DNA of 13,215 bases from CAZKMQ01 sp964554065. GTDB lineage: Bacteria; Patescibacteriota; Patescibacteriia; Magasanikbacterales; JBBTQS01. Under the pieces are notes generated by a model that ran no database searches, was not told the DNA's origin, and worked only from the letters and a program-made list of their open reading frames with translations. Made by a program: the position numbers and the translations under genes. The stretch is taken from positions 1 through 13,215 of the forward strand of contig CAZKMQ010000018.1 in assembly GCA_964554065.1 (NCBI GenBank), written 5' to 3'. Below are positions 1 through 6,640 of the stretch, one piece after another (position 1 is the first letter of the stretch; each line of letters opens with the position of its first letter).

Positions 1-843
1 CCATTGTTTTTGCGGATATCAACAGAGCTATATTTGAAACGGCTCGTTGTTGGTGGTATGGAAAAAGTCTTTGAGATCGGTCGGATATTTCGCAATGAGG
101 GTGTGAGTTATAAACATAATCCAGAGTTCACCATGCTTGAAACTATGGCAGCATACGAGGATTATACATATAACATGAAACTCATAGAAAATATTTATGC
201 TTATTGTGCTAAAAAAATCTTTGGAACTACTGAATTGCCGCATGGAGATCAGATTATTGATGTAAAAACACCATGGAAACGCATAACTATGGTAGATGCA
301 GTAAAGGAGGCTGTAGGTTGGGATTATCTGAACTATAAGGATAAGGATTTTGCTAAGGCTAAGTCTGATGCAGCTGAGAAAGGCTGTTCGCATGTGGAAG
401 GTTTTGACCAGACAACAAATCTTGGTGAGCTGCTAACCGTGATTTTTGAAGAGAAAGTGGAGGAATCATTGCAACAACCAACAATTGTGTACCGCTATCC
501 AGTGGAAAGTTCGCCACTTGCTAAAGCATGCAAAGATGATCCGCGATTTGTTGAGCGGTTTGAGCACTATGTGCTTGGACAAGAGCAGGGAAATAATTAC
601 TCAGAACTAAATGACCCTGCTGAGCTGAAAAAGAGGTTTGAATCTGAAGAGGCAAAGGCTAAGCGTGGTAAGGCAATTGATGACGTGCAAAAGACTGATC
701 ATGATTTCATAGAGGCTATGGCGCATGGCATGCCACCAACATCAGGGGCTGCGATTGGTGTAGATCGAATGGCAATGTTATTTGCAAATGTGAACTCAAT
801 CAAGGAGGTGATTCTATTTCCAACAATGAAACCTAAAGAATAA
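1..843 (+). CDS. lysS: Lysyl-tRNA synthetase, class II, C-terminal part (5' end outside window)
   Basis: Charges tRNA-Lys with lysine in the cytosol. The reading frame is open from base 1, so the N-terminal anticodon-binding domain and class II motif 1 lie upstream; 280 residues of a roughly 490-500 residue family are present. Visible are motif 2 (VFEIGRIFRNEG, then HNPEFTMLE, bases about 79-171), the lysine-family segment HGMPPTSGAAIGVDR (motif 3, its arginine near base 769), and the terminal VILFPTMKP typical of bacterial LysRS. A TTG at base 4 would open the frame but is internal, because the family aligns straight through it (PLFLRIS-ELYLKRLVVGG). The stop is 2 bases before the next ATG, so the downstream gene is almost certainly co-transcribed. 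Family assignment is firm. Confidence 0.96.
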   Translation, partial: PLFLRISTELYLKRLVVGGMEKVFEIGRIFRNEGVSYKHNPEFTMLETMAAYEDYTYNMKLIENIYAYCAKKIFGTTELPHGDQIIDVKTPWKRITMVDAVKEAVGWDYLNYKDKDFAKAKSDAAEKGCSHVEGFDQTTNLGELLTVIFEEKVEESLQQPTIVYRYPVESSPLAKACKDDPRFVERFEHYVLGQEQGNNYSELNDPAELKKRFESEEAKAKRGKAIDDVQKTDHDFIEAMAHGMPPTSGAAIGVDRMAMLFANVNSIKEVILFPTMKPKE

Positions 844-845
844 CT

Positions 846-1673
846 ATGGCAAATCCACAACTTGTCACTCACCACAATCCGCACTTAGACGATGTTGCGG
901 CTATTTGGATTTTGAAGCGATTTTTGCCAAAGTGGAAAAATGCACGCACTTCCTTTATTCATGCGGATACTGGAACAAAACAAAAGGACACAGCCTCAAG
1001 ACTGTATATCGGTGTTGGACAGGGACAGTTTGATGAGCACAAGGGTGATAAAGAAGATAGTGCAACAACACTAGTTTGGAAATATTGCAAAAAGCAAAAA
1101 GCATGCAAGGTTTCTACAGTTCAACGCCGCGCACTTGAAGAACTCACTGATTATGTCAATGATGAGGATCACGGATTGCTTTTTGAACAAAAAAATCGCG
1201 AATTCATGATTGGCTCAGTTTTCTCTTATTTGCCAGAAGTAACTGAAAAAGGCTCGAAAGGTACTGTAGATTTCGGATTGCTTTATCTTGATGCTGTATT
1301 TGCCGGACTTGTACAAAAGCACATACTCATGAATGACTGGAAGCGTCGCAAGGAGTTCAAGACTCGATGGGGAAAAGGAGTGGCTGTAACAACTAGGGTT
1401 AGCTCACAAGTAGTTGCGCGCGTTGCGTATTCTAAAGGATATACATTATTTGTATACCGAAATACAAAGTCCAAATACACTTCAATAAAGGCAAAAAACA
1501 CATCACGGGTTAATTTGACTAAGGCCTATAAGGCTGTAAAAGAGCTCGAACCTAAGGCTGAGTGGTATTTCCATCACAGCAAGAAAATGCTGATTTGTGG
1601 ATCAGACGTTGCAGCAAACATGTATCTATCCAAGCTAAAAGTTAAGGACGTAATTGCGCTTACAAAATTATAA
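846..1673 (+). CDS. MYG1/DHH-like predicted metal-dependent phosphohydrolase or nuclease
   Basis: Protein of 275 residues with no signal peptide or membrane segment, so probably cytosolic. The N-terminus carries HHNPHLDD (residues 9-16) followed by a hydrophobic helix. Then come RLYIGVGQGQFDEH (52-65, with an Asp-Glu-His triad), YVNDEDHG (103-110), and a C-terminal block YFHHSKKMLICGSD (241-254). The order of these blocks resembles the MYG1 family (His-rich start, a D-H-H-like motif, a C-terminal H-x-S segment followed by a Gly-containing loop), which is related to DHH phosphoesterases and described as a 3'-5' RNA exonuclease in eukaryotes. Metal binding by these His/Asp residues is inferred. 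The ATG lies 2 bases after lysS with no nearby Shine-Dalgarno; an AAGGAGG about 37 bases upstream lies inside lysS and is too far away. The substrate is unknown, and a distinct uncharacterised family with a similar fold is possible. Confidence 0.6.
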   Translation: MANPQLVTHHNPHLDDVAAIWILKRFLPKWKNARTSFIHADTGTKQKDTASRLYIGVGQGQFDEHKGDKEDSATTLVWKYCKKQKACKVSTVQRRALEELTDYVNDEDHGLLFEQKNREFMIGSVFSYLPEVTEKGSKGTVDFGLLYLDAVFAGLVQKHILMNDWKRRKEFKTRWGKGVAVTTRVSSQVVARVAYSKGYTLFVYRNTKSKYTSIKAKNTSRVNLTKAYKAVKELEPKAEWYFHHSKKMLICGSDVAANMYLSKLKVKDVIALTKL

Positions 1674-1674
1674 T

Positions 1675-2511
1675 ATGCGCAAGGTAATTGCTTTTGGCAC
1701 ATTTGATTATGTGCACGCTGGACATATCCATTTTCTCAAACAAGCAAAGCGACTTGGTGATCATCTTACTGTGGTCATTGCTCGCGACTTAACTGCCAAG
1801 AAGGTTAAGGGGAAAAAACCATCGCAAACTGACACTGCGCGGTTAGCTGTGGTCAAATCATTGCGCATAGTTGACGATGTATTACTTGGCAGCAAGGAGG
1901 ATGTTTATGCTCCACTTAAGAAAGTGCGGCCTAATGTTGTTGCGCTAGGTTATGATCAAACATCATTTACTGAACAGTTGCCTGCAAAGATCAAGGGGCT
2001 TGGACTAAAAACAAAGATCGTGCGAATTAAGTCATACAAGCCCAAGCTGCAAAAAAGTTCAATTCATAAGTCAAAGCAGGAAAAGAATGACGCGAAAGTT
2101 TTTTTAGTGCCACTTGCTATTATTGTACATAATGGTAAGGTATTCTTACAACAACGCAATGATCCAGGGACTGCAAATCACCTTAAATGGGAGCTTCCTG
2201 GTGGGTCAGTTGAGTGGGGCGAAACACCGGAGCAGTGCCTAATTCGCGAAACTAAAGAAGAGTGTGGCTTTGTTGTTGAGCCAATTCAGCTTTTGCCAAA
2301 GATTTTTACAAATTATAGGACATACGAATGGGGGAGAGTGCAAATTGTTCTTATGCCTTATCTTTGCAAGCCAATCAAAATGAGAATGAAATTATCTGAT
2401 AGGGAAGTTAAGCGTGCTGGTTGGTTTACTTTTGCTCAGGCACGAAAGAAAAAATCACTTCCTAACGCAAATGACATGCTAGATATTGCAGAAAAAATAT
2501 TAAACTTATGA
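1675..2511 (+). CDS. Nucleotidyltransferase (cytidylyltransferase-like) fused to a Nudix hydrolase domain
   Basis: A 278-residue two-domain protein. Residues 1-125 form a nucleotidyltransferase of the cytidylyltransferase/FAD-synthase type: FGTFDYVHAGH with the HxGH nucleotide-binding motif at 14-17, and VDDVLLG at 66-72. A Lys-rich linker (about 122-140) leads to a Nudix domain with a near-canonical box at 177-199 (G-x5-E-x7-RE-x2-EE-x-G-F); a Thr occupies the usual hydrophobic position after RE. The first domain should transfer a nucleotidyl group to a phosphorylated acceptor, and the second should hydrolyse a nucleoside diphosphate linked to another moiety. NadM-Nudix fusions are known, but this N-domain reads more like the TagD/RibL type; the actual substrates are not evident. 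The start at 1675 was chosen over an upstream in-frame codon at 1654 because the beta-strand and HxGH spacing fit the family. It overlaps serS by 4 bases (ATGA). Confidence 0.82.
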   Translation: MRKVIAFGTFDYVHAGHIHFLKQAKRLGDHLTVVIARDLTAKKVKGKKPSQTDTARLAVVKSLRIVDDVLLGSKEDVYAPLKKVRPNVVALGYDQTSFTEQLPAKIKGLGLKTKIVRIKSYKPKLQKSSIHKSKQEKNDAKVFLVPLAIIVHNGKVFLQQRNDPGTANHLKWELPGGSVEWGETPEQCLIRETKEECGFVVEPIQLLPKIFTNYRTYEWGRVQIVLMPYLCKPIKMRMKLSDREVKRAGWFTFAQARKKKSLPNANDMLDIAEKILNL

Positions 2512-3749
2512 TAGACAAGAAAATATTGCGCGATGATTCAGCGCTCATTGAGACTAATTTGAAAAAAAGAGGTGTGAAGGCTAATGTTAAAAAACTAGCC
2601 GAGCTTGACGCAGAAATTCGCAGAAATGAAGAGAAAATTGAGAAAATGCGCAGTGAACGCAAAGCTGGCTCAAAAACAAAACCAAGTGAGCAGGAGCAAC
2701 AAAAATTACAAGAGCTACGTGAGGAAATTAATGAACTAGAAAACTCTCAAAAAGAACGCGAGATTAAACTTTTTAATGAGCTAGCTGCAATTCCTAATTT
2801 TTTGCATGAATCTGTGCCTGTTGGTGCAACTGAGGATGATAATGAGTTGATTGAGGAGGTGGGGGAGAAGACTGAGTTTGATTTTGATCCGAAAGCACAC
2901 AATGAGATAGAAAGTGTAAAACACGGAATTGACATCGAACGTGGTGCTAAGGTTTCTGGAGCGCGGTTCTACTATTTGAAAGGTAGGGTTGCGCAGCTTG
3001 AACGAGCTCTGATGAATTATGCAATAGATTTTATACGTGATAAAGGATATGAGCTTGTGTTGCCACCAATTATGGTAAAGGAGCCCGCACTATTTGGAAC
3101 AGGATATTTTCCAAACGGTCGCTCTGAAGTGTATGCAGTAAATCCAGGAGAGGATGACTTGTATTTGATTGGAACATCTGAGCAGTCACTCATGGCAATG
3201 CATGGAAATGAAATTATTGAACATGACTCATTGCCACTTAAGTATGCTGGTTACTCTCCATGCTTTAGGCGTGAGGCTGGAAGCTACGGCAAGGACACAA
3301 AGGGAATCATACGTGTGCATCAATTTAATAAGGTTGAAATGGTGATTATTGCAAGTGAAGAGAATGCGTGGAATCTGCATGAAGAGCTGGTTGCTATTTC
3401 TGATGAGTTTTATAAATCTCTTAAGTTGCCGTACCGTAAAATGGTGCTATGTGCAGGAGACACAGGAGCACAAGCAGCAAAGACAGTTGATTTTGAAATT
3501 TGGTTTCCGTCACAGCACAAATACCGCGAGGCTGGAAGTGCCAGCAGCACAACTGATTATCAGTCACGTCGACTAGGTATTCGAACTAAGCCAAAAGGTA
3601 GCAAGAAGACGGAACTTGTGCACACATTAAATAATACTGTAGTTGCAGACAGAACCTTGCTTGCAATTTTAGAGAATTATCAGCAAAAAGACGGTTCAGT
3701 TGTTGTTCCTGATGTTTTGCAATCATACTGCGGATTTGATCGTTTGTAA
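2508..3749 (+). CDS. serS: Seryl-tRNA synthetase
   Basis: Charges tRNA-Ser (and tRNA-Sec where present) with serine; 413 residues, normal for bacterial SerRS. Residues 1-100 are the charged antiparallel coiled-coil arm that contacts the long variable arm of tRNA-Ser. The class II catalytic core follows with the TSE motif (223-225), motif 2 CFRREAG (252-258), HQFNKVE (271-277) and motif 3 RTLLAILENYQ (382-392). Two normally conserved patches are unusual: YREAGSASSTTDYQ (339-352) where many bacterial enzymes have YREISSCSN-xx-D[FY]Q, and LNNTVVADR before motif 3, which is one residue shorter than the common LNGSGLAVGR. The start ATG overlaps the stop of the upstream fusion gene as ATGA, indicating translational coupling. 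No Shine-Dalgarno is visible. Identity is firm; whether the changes are lineage-typical is unknown. Confidence 0.95.
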   Translation: MIDKKILRDDSALIETNLKKRGVKANVKKLAELDAEIRRNEEKIEKMRSERKAGSKTKPSEQEQQKLQELREEINELENSQKEREIKLFNELAAIPNFLHESVPVGATEDDNELIEEVGEKTEFDFDPKAHNEIESVKHGIDIERGAKVSGARFYYLKGRVAQLERALMNYAIDFIRDKGYELVLPPIMVKEPALFGTGYFPNGRSEVYAVNPGEDDLYLIGTSEQSLMAMHGNEIIEHDSLPLKYAGYSPCFRREAGSYGKDTKGIIRVHQFNKVEMVIIASEENAWNLHEELVAISDEFYKSLKLPYRKMVLCAGDTGAQAAKTVDFEIWFPSQHKYREAGSASSTTDYQSRRLGIRTKPKGSKKTELVHTLNNTVVADRTLLAILENYQQKDGSVVVPDVLQSYCGFDRL

Positions 3750-3761
3750 GTTTCGCACACT

Positions 3762-4700
3762 ATGGGGCGATACGGTCACAGCTGGAAATCACATAAACAC
3801 AAGCCTAAACAGGTACGCAAAGCACAGATTCGGCTACAAGGAATTAGACAGGCTAAATTCCTGATACCAATCCTAATTGGTCTTATTTTGGCTTGGGCTG
3901 CACTACTTCTGTATCACCCATATTTTCAGATACAAAGCATACAAGTTGAGCTTATCGGTGTTGCAGACGCTCAGGTTTATCAGCAGTGGCTAGGCGAAAG
4001 AATAGCGCAGCGCAAACCACTTGATGTACGCCGCAACTATTTTTTATTCAATACTGAAAAACATAGTCATGCGCTAAATCAAAAATTTGCTCTAATACAA
4101 GGCGCTGTTGACAAAACCTTTCCCAAGACCCTTACAATAACAGTGCAGGAGGAGCAGGATGAGATTTTTGTATATCAAAATAAGACATTATATAGGGTAT
4201 TTACAAACGGTGAGATACAAACTATTGATGAAAAACCAACTCCGTATATGACTAAACTGGTATACCCAAAGGAAAATAGGGGAGAGGGGGAGCAAATTGA
4301 TGTAGAAATTGAGCCAAAGCGAATTTTTGACCCGGCCGCAACTTATGGAGTTATTAAGCGAACGTTCGGTGATATACCAGTAGTGTTCGTTGGTGATGAA
4401 AAAAAAATTTCTGGTGAACTTACAAAAACCATTCTATATTTTACGACACTAATCGATCGGAGTTCACTCCCTGCTAGGGTAGGAGGGCAGAGGTACTACA
4501 CAATGGATGACGATGACCTGTTCTTACTCACTCTTAACACATCCAACTTTTCAATACTGTTTAGTACGAATAATGACGTCCCACGCCAGCTTGAACAACT
4601 TACAAACGTTTTAACTACAGAAAATAATCTCCCATCCGTTGACTATATAGATGTTCGCTTCGGCTCTACAGTTTTCATACAAAGAAACATTGAGGAATAA
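3762..4700 (+). CDS. ftsQ: FtsQ/DivIB-like cell division protein (POTRA domain)
   Basis: Bitopic inner-membrane protein of 312 residues. It has a short, very basic cytoplasmic N-terminus rich in His, Lys and Arg (1-31), one transmembrane helix (about 32-51), then an extracytoplasmic region. YFQIQSIQVELIG (54-66) is the start of a POTRA domain, continued by NYFLFNT, the ALNQKF segment and FPKTLTITVQEEQ. The C-terminus ends in VDYIDVRFGSTVFIQ, matching the closing beta-strand pattern (YIDLRF) of FtsQ/DivIB. The family links early and late divisome proteins with FtsB and FtsL. It begins 12 bases after serS and is the last plus-strand gene of the cluster; no mur or fts neighbours are in view, unlike the classic dcw cluster. 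The call rests on topology and two motifs, not on strong overall similarity. Confidence 0.75.
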   Translation: MGRYGHSWKSHKHKPKQVRKAQIRLQGIRQAKFLIPILIGLILAWAALLLYHPYFQIQSIQVELIGVADAQVYQQWLGERIAQRKPLDVRRNYFLFNTEKHSHALNQKFALIQGAVDKTFPKTLTITVQEEQDEIFVYQNKTLYRVFTNGEIQTIDEKPTPYMTKLVYPKENRGEGEQIDVEIEPKRIFDPAATYGVIKRTFGDIPVVFVGDEKKISGELTKTILYFTTLIDRSSLPARVGGQRYYTMDDDDLFLLTLNTSNFSILFSTNNDVPRQLEQLTNVLTTENNLPSVDYIDVRFGSTVFIQRNIEE

Positions 4701-4979
4701 GGTGTTACTAGACCTGTATTTTTAAGACCCTATTCTCTTGTGTCGTATAAGATATATTGTGCGACACTGCTATATCTTAGTTCTGCGGTCCCCTTTAGTT
4801 AAACGTGAACCCTGAACAAGACTACTCTACTGCTACATACTACTACTCTGTTGTTCAGCGGTTGTAGTACCATTTGAGATGTTCTTCAGATTACTACAGG
4901 ATTAGTTATGTGTCGTAAAATGAAAAGAACAGAATGTTAAATCTGCTCTTTTGATCCTACCCCACCCCTGCTTTAGTTG
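4701..4979. other. Intergenic region with several inverted repeats, no convincing gene
   Basis: No long reading frame on either strand. It contains a 9-base perfect inverted repeat (TAAGATATA 4748-4756 with TATATCTTA 4771-4779), an overlapping 6-base one (GTGTCG 4740-4745 with CGACAC 4762-4767), an 8-base one (CTGAACAA 4812-4819 with TTGTTCAG 4851-4858), and a Tyr-codon-like TAC-rich stretch able to pair with 4861-4869. A terminator-like hairpin lies at 4923-4952. The 9-mer TGTGTCGTA occurs twice (4739 and 4909). It could be the 3' untranslated region of ftsQ, a small RNA, or unstructured spacer. No tRNA, SRP RNA or tmRNA signature was recognised. Confidence 0.55.
4923..4952 (-). terminator. 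Probable intrinsic terminator of the small membrane-protein pair
   Basis: Arms AAAAGAGCAG and CTGTTCTTTT (minus-strand reading) form a 10-base-pair stem with one G-T pair and a 10-base loop. It ends in a T-rich stretch (TTTTCATTTT). It lies 27 bases past the stop of the second minus-strand small gene. Because the stem has A/T-rich ends, it could also act on plus-strand transcripts running out of ftsQ. The stem is GC-poor, so strength is uncertain. Confidence 0.5.
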
Positions 4980-5102
4980 TCAGTAAAGCACCATCCCCAA
5001 AATCTCACTGCTCACAATCGACATCAGGGCGATAGTGCCAAGAAAACCAGCGATGCTTACTAGAAGGAGTAATCCTACTACGGCTTTTTTCAGAAATTTC
5101 AC
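4980..5102 (-). CDS. Small hydrophobic membrane protein, 40 residues (second of a pair)
   Basis: Not recognised as a known family. The minus-strand frame starts at GTG (5102) and reads MKFLKK, then the hydrophobic run AVVGLLLLVSIAGFLGTIAL, ending SSEILGMVLY. The product is therefore a basic N-terminus followed by one membrane span, or a signal-peptide-like segment. A GGGG (5113-5110) sits 7 bases before the start as a weak ribosome-binding site. The start is 10 bases after the stop of the upstream 36-codon gene, and a terminator-like hairpin follows. Size, hydrophobic pattern, ribosome site and tandem arrangement support a real gene; there is no homology evidence. It could be a divisome or envelope accessory peptide, or a hydrophobic toxin-like peptide, but neither can be shown. 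Confidence 0.55.
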   Translation of the reverse strand: MKFLKKAVVGLLLLVSIAGFLGTIALMSIVSSEILGMVLY

Positions 5103-5112
5103 CTGTTATCCC

Positions 5113-5223
5113 CTACCTTGCAAATGTTGTCCAAAGCCAGTAGAACAATGCTACCACGCCAAGAAACATTGTGAATGGTATCAACTCAAAAATATGACCG
5201 CCGAGATCCTTTTTCTCTTTCAT
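5113..5223 (-). CDS. Small single-span membrane protein, 36 residues (first of a pair)
   Basis: Not recognised as a known family. The minus-strand ATG (5223) is preceded by a GGAGG at 5238-5234, 10 bases upstream, one of the few clear Shine-Dalgarno sites in the window. The product starts MKEKKDLGGHIFELIP (charged), continues with the hydrophobic segment FTMFLGVVALFYWLW, and ends TTFAR. This is a typical single transmembrane helix with aromatic residues at the membrane edge and a terminal Arg. It lies 10 bases upstream of the 40-codon gene, so the two probably share a transcript. A longer plus-strand frame covering the same bases is compositionally poor and looks like a shadow. Function unknown. 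Confidence 0.62.
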   Translation of the reverse strand: MKEKKDLGGHIFELIPFTMFLGVVALFYWLWTTFAR

Positions 5224-5299
5224 TTGTATCTATCCTCCAATAGGAAGCCTATAGAGTTTCTTTCTAGATGTCAACGACTATTCATTTGGGGAAATTTTT

Positions 5300-5307
5300 A
5301 TTATAAT
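5300..5307. promoter_or_regulatory. Overlapping divergent -10 elements
   Basis: The palindrome-like ATTATAAT gives a perfect TATAAT on the plus strand (5302-5307) and another on the minus strand (5305-5300). The plus copy would start RNA near 5314, just ahead of the ATG at 5333. The minus copy would start RNA near 5293, about 70 bases before the 36-codon gene. No good -35 box is visible for either (TATTCA is the best on the plus strand at 17-base spacing), so use in either direction is inferred. Confidence 0.5.
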
Positions 5308-5332
5308 GTATACTCTAAGCACTAAAAGACTT

Positions 5333-6625
5333 ATGCACAATACGCATTTGTTTCGAAAAAATAGCCATAGGGTTATCTATGGGGCAATTATTGGATTGAC
5401 CCTGATTTTTGGCATGTCTAGTGTTTCAGCTGCAGATATTGACCTGTCCACGGGCAATCTTGTTAAGGCAGGTAGTAGCAGCGCAGTTTATGAAATTGCC
5501 GGTGACGGTTCAAGACTGGTTTTTCAAATGCAGTCAGTTTATGAATCTTGGTATGGCAATGATTTTTCTGCCGTAAAGACTATCTCAGCAGATCAGATGG
5601 CTGGCCTACCTCTTAAGCGAGTAAAGTCATTTAAGCCTGGAAGTGTGGTTAAGTCACCTTCTCTTGCAAAAACCTATCGCGTTAAGGACTCGCTTGTGTT
5701 GGAAGGTTTTGCAAGTGAGGATGATTTTTATGCTGAAGGTTATGATTTTAGTCAGGTTAAGGACATTCCTGATGCATTTTTCACTAGCTATACTATTGCT
5801 TCAGATTTTGAACCTCCAAAAGACCCTGAACCAGAACCTGAACCCGAGCCTGAGCCAGTTGCATTTGAAGTTTTGTCACGAACATTTACTGCTGACTCTA
5901 AAAAAACCGGACGTGTTGATGTTGAAACATCTCTTGATAGTACTGTAACACTCACTTATAACGCTCAGGATGCCATCTCACTGCTTGAAAAGACACAAAC
6001 AAGTGGTAATACTGGTCTGAACCATTCATTTACTCTTACCGGGCTATTTCCGAGAACTAAGTACGATTACTCGCTATTAGTAAAGAATGTTGACGGAACA
6101 GTTACTATAGAGGAATCTGGAACTTTCGTTAGCTACTACGATGTGTATGCAAGTGCGCACGGTGCTGCACCTACTGACGGTACGCTATTGCTACCAAATG
6201 TTGAGGTTGGTAACTTTTTTGTGTATAACAACTCTGCTGAAACACAAACCATCAAGGAATTAAGATTCTTATTTGATTCGCTTAACAGCGCGACTTCTGA
6301 TGTGGCAAAGACCGTTAATATTATCGACGATAATTCAAGTTCAGATACCTACGGAGACGTGCTTGCTTTCAAAAAATACGGATTAGACACCCGCATTGTT
6401 GGATCACTGAGCCTTGTGCGCATTCCATTTCTTGAGTTGATGATTGAACCTGGCAAGCAGCGAAGATTTAGTATTCAGCTTACAAATCTGGACCAGATGA
6501 ATAAAGAAAAAATGGACGACCTGCCATTTATTACTTCTTACCAATTGATCGAACTTGCTAATGATTCTGCCGAACTTTACTCAGAAAATAATGTGATTGG
6601 CACTAAGTATCATTCACTGCCCTAA
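5333..6625 (+). CDS. Secreted surface protein with S-layer-like repeat domain, Pro-Glu linker and FnIII-like domain
   Basis: A 430-residue exported protein. A signal peptide (basic residues, hydrophobic core about 14-28, likely cleavage after VSA at 33) is followed by a domain at about 43-158. Its first half reads SSSAVYEIAGDGSRLVF, with SWYGNDFSAVKTIS after it, and its second half ends DIPDAFFTSYTI. I associate this pattern with surface proteins of Parcubacteria-like genomes. A Pro-Glu repeat (164-175, encoded by alternating proline and glutamate codons) is a rigid spacer. Residues 178-266 look like a fibronectin type III domain (SFTLTGLFPRTKYDYSLLV is the typical F/G-strand region), and 267-430 is an unassigned, probably beta-rich domain. 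ATG 5333 is preferred over ATG 5306 because the latter overlaps the -10 box and would put an extra nine residues ahead of the signal peptide. No Shine-Dalgarno is present. Likely role: cell-surface structure or adhesion, inferred. Confidence 0.75.
   Translation: MHNTHLFRKNSHRVIYGAIIGLTLIFGMSSVSAADIDLSTGNLVKAGSSSAVYEIAGDGSRLVFQMQSVYESWYGNDFSAVKTISADQMAGLPLKRVKSFKPGSVVKSPSLAKTYRVKDSLVLEGFASEDDFYAEGYDFSQVKDIPDAFFTSYTIASDFEPPKDPEPEPEPEPEPVAFEVLSRTFTADSKKTGRVDVETSLDSTVTLTYNAQDAISLLEKTQTSGNTGLNHSFTLTGLFPRTKYDYSLLVKNVDGTVTIEESGTFVSYYDVYASAHGAAPTDGTLLLPNVEVGNFFVYNNSAETQTIKELRFLFDSLNSATSDVAKTVNIIDDNSSSDTYGDVLAFKKYGLDTRIVGSLSLVRIPFLELMIEPGKQRRFSIQLTNLDQMNKEKMDDLPFITSYQLIELANDSAELYSENNVIGTKYHSLP
5824..5857 (+). 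repeat. Short tandem repeat encoding a Pro-Glu linker
   Basis: Six-base units of the CCTGAA/CCAGAA type with synonymous third-base changes encode alternating Pro and Glu. The varied codons suggest selection on the protein spacer rather than fresh slippage, though such tracts can vary in unit number between strains. Confidence 0.7.
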
Positions 6626-6640
6626 GTTAATCTTCTCAGG

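Noticed and set aside
1654..1674. Upstream in-frame start for the nucleotidyltransferase-Nudix gene
   Set aside because: It lies inside the preceding gene, and the ATG at 1675 gives the correct distance to the first strand and HxGH motif.
4799..4873. Minus-strand 24-codon frame
   Set aside because: No ribosome site, no clear membrane or domain pattern, Val/Arg-rich by virtue of the TAC repeat; it overlaps the putative RNA structure.
4701..4979. Known structured RNAs (tRNA, SRP RNA, tmRNA, 6S)
   Set aside because: No T-loop, no GGAAG-type SRP tetraloop region and no tmRNA ends were recognised on either strand.
5035..5325. Plus-strand frame of 96 codons in the intergenic region
   Set aside because: Its composition is unlike a real protein, it lacks a ribosome site, and it runs opposite two small minus-strand frames that have a Shine-Dalgarno and transmembrane patterns.
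5306..5332. Earlier ATG for the surface protein
   Set aside because: It overlaps the -10 box, so it would not be on the mRNA; the next in-frame ATG (5333) gives a clean signal peptide.
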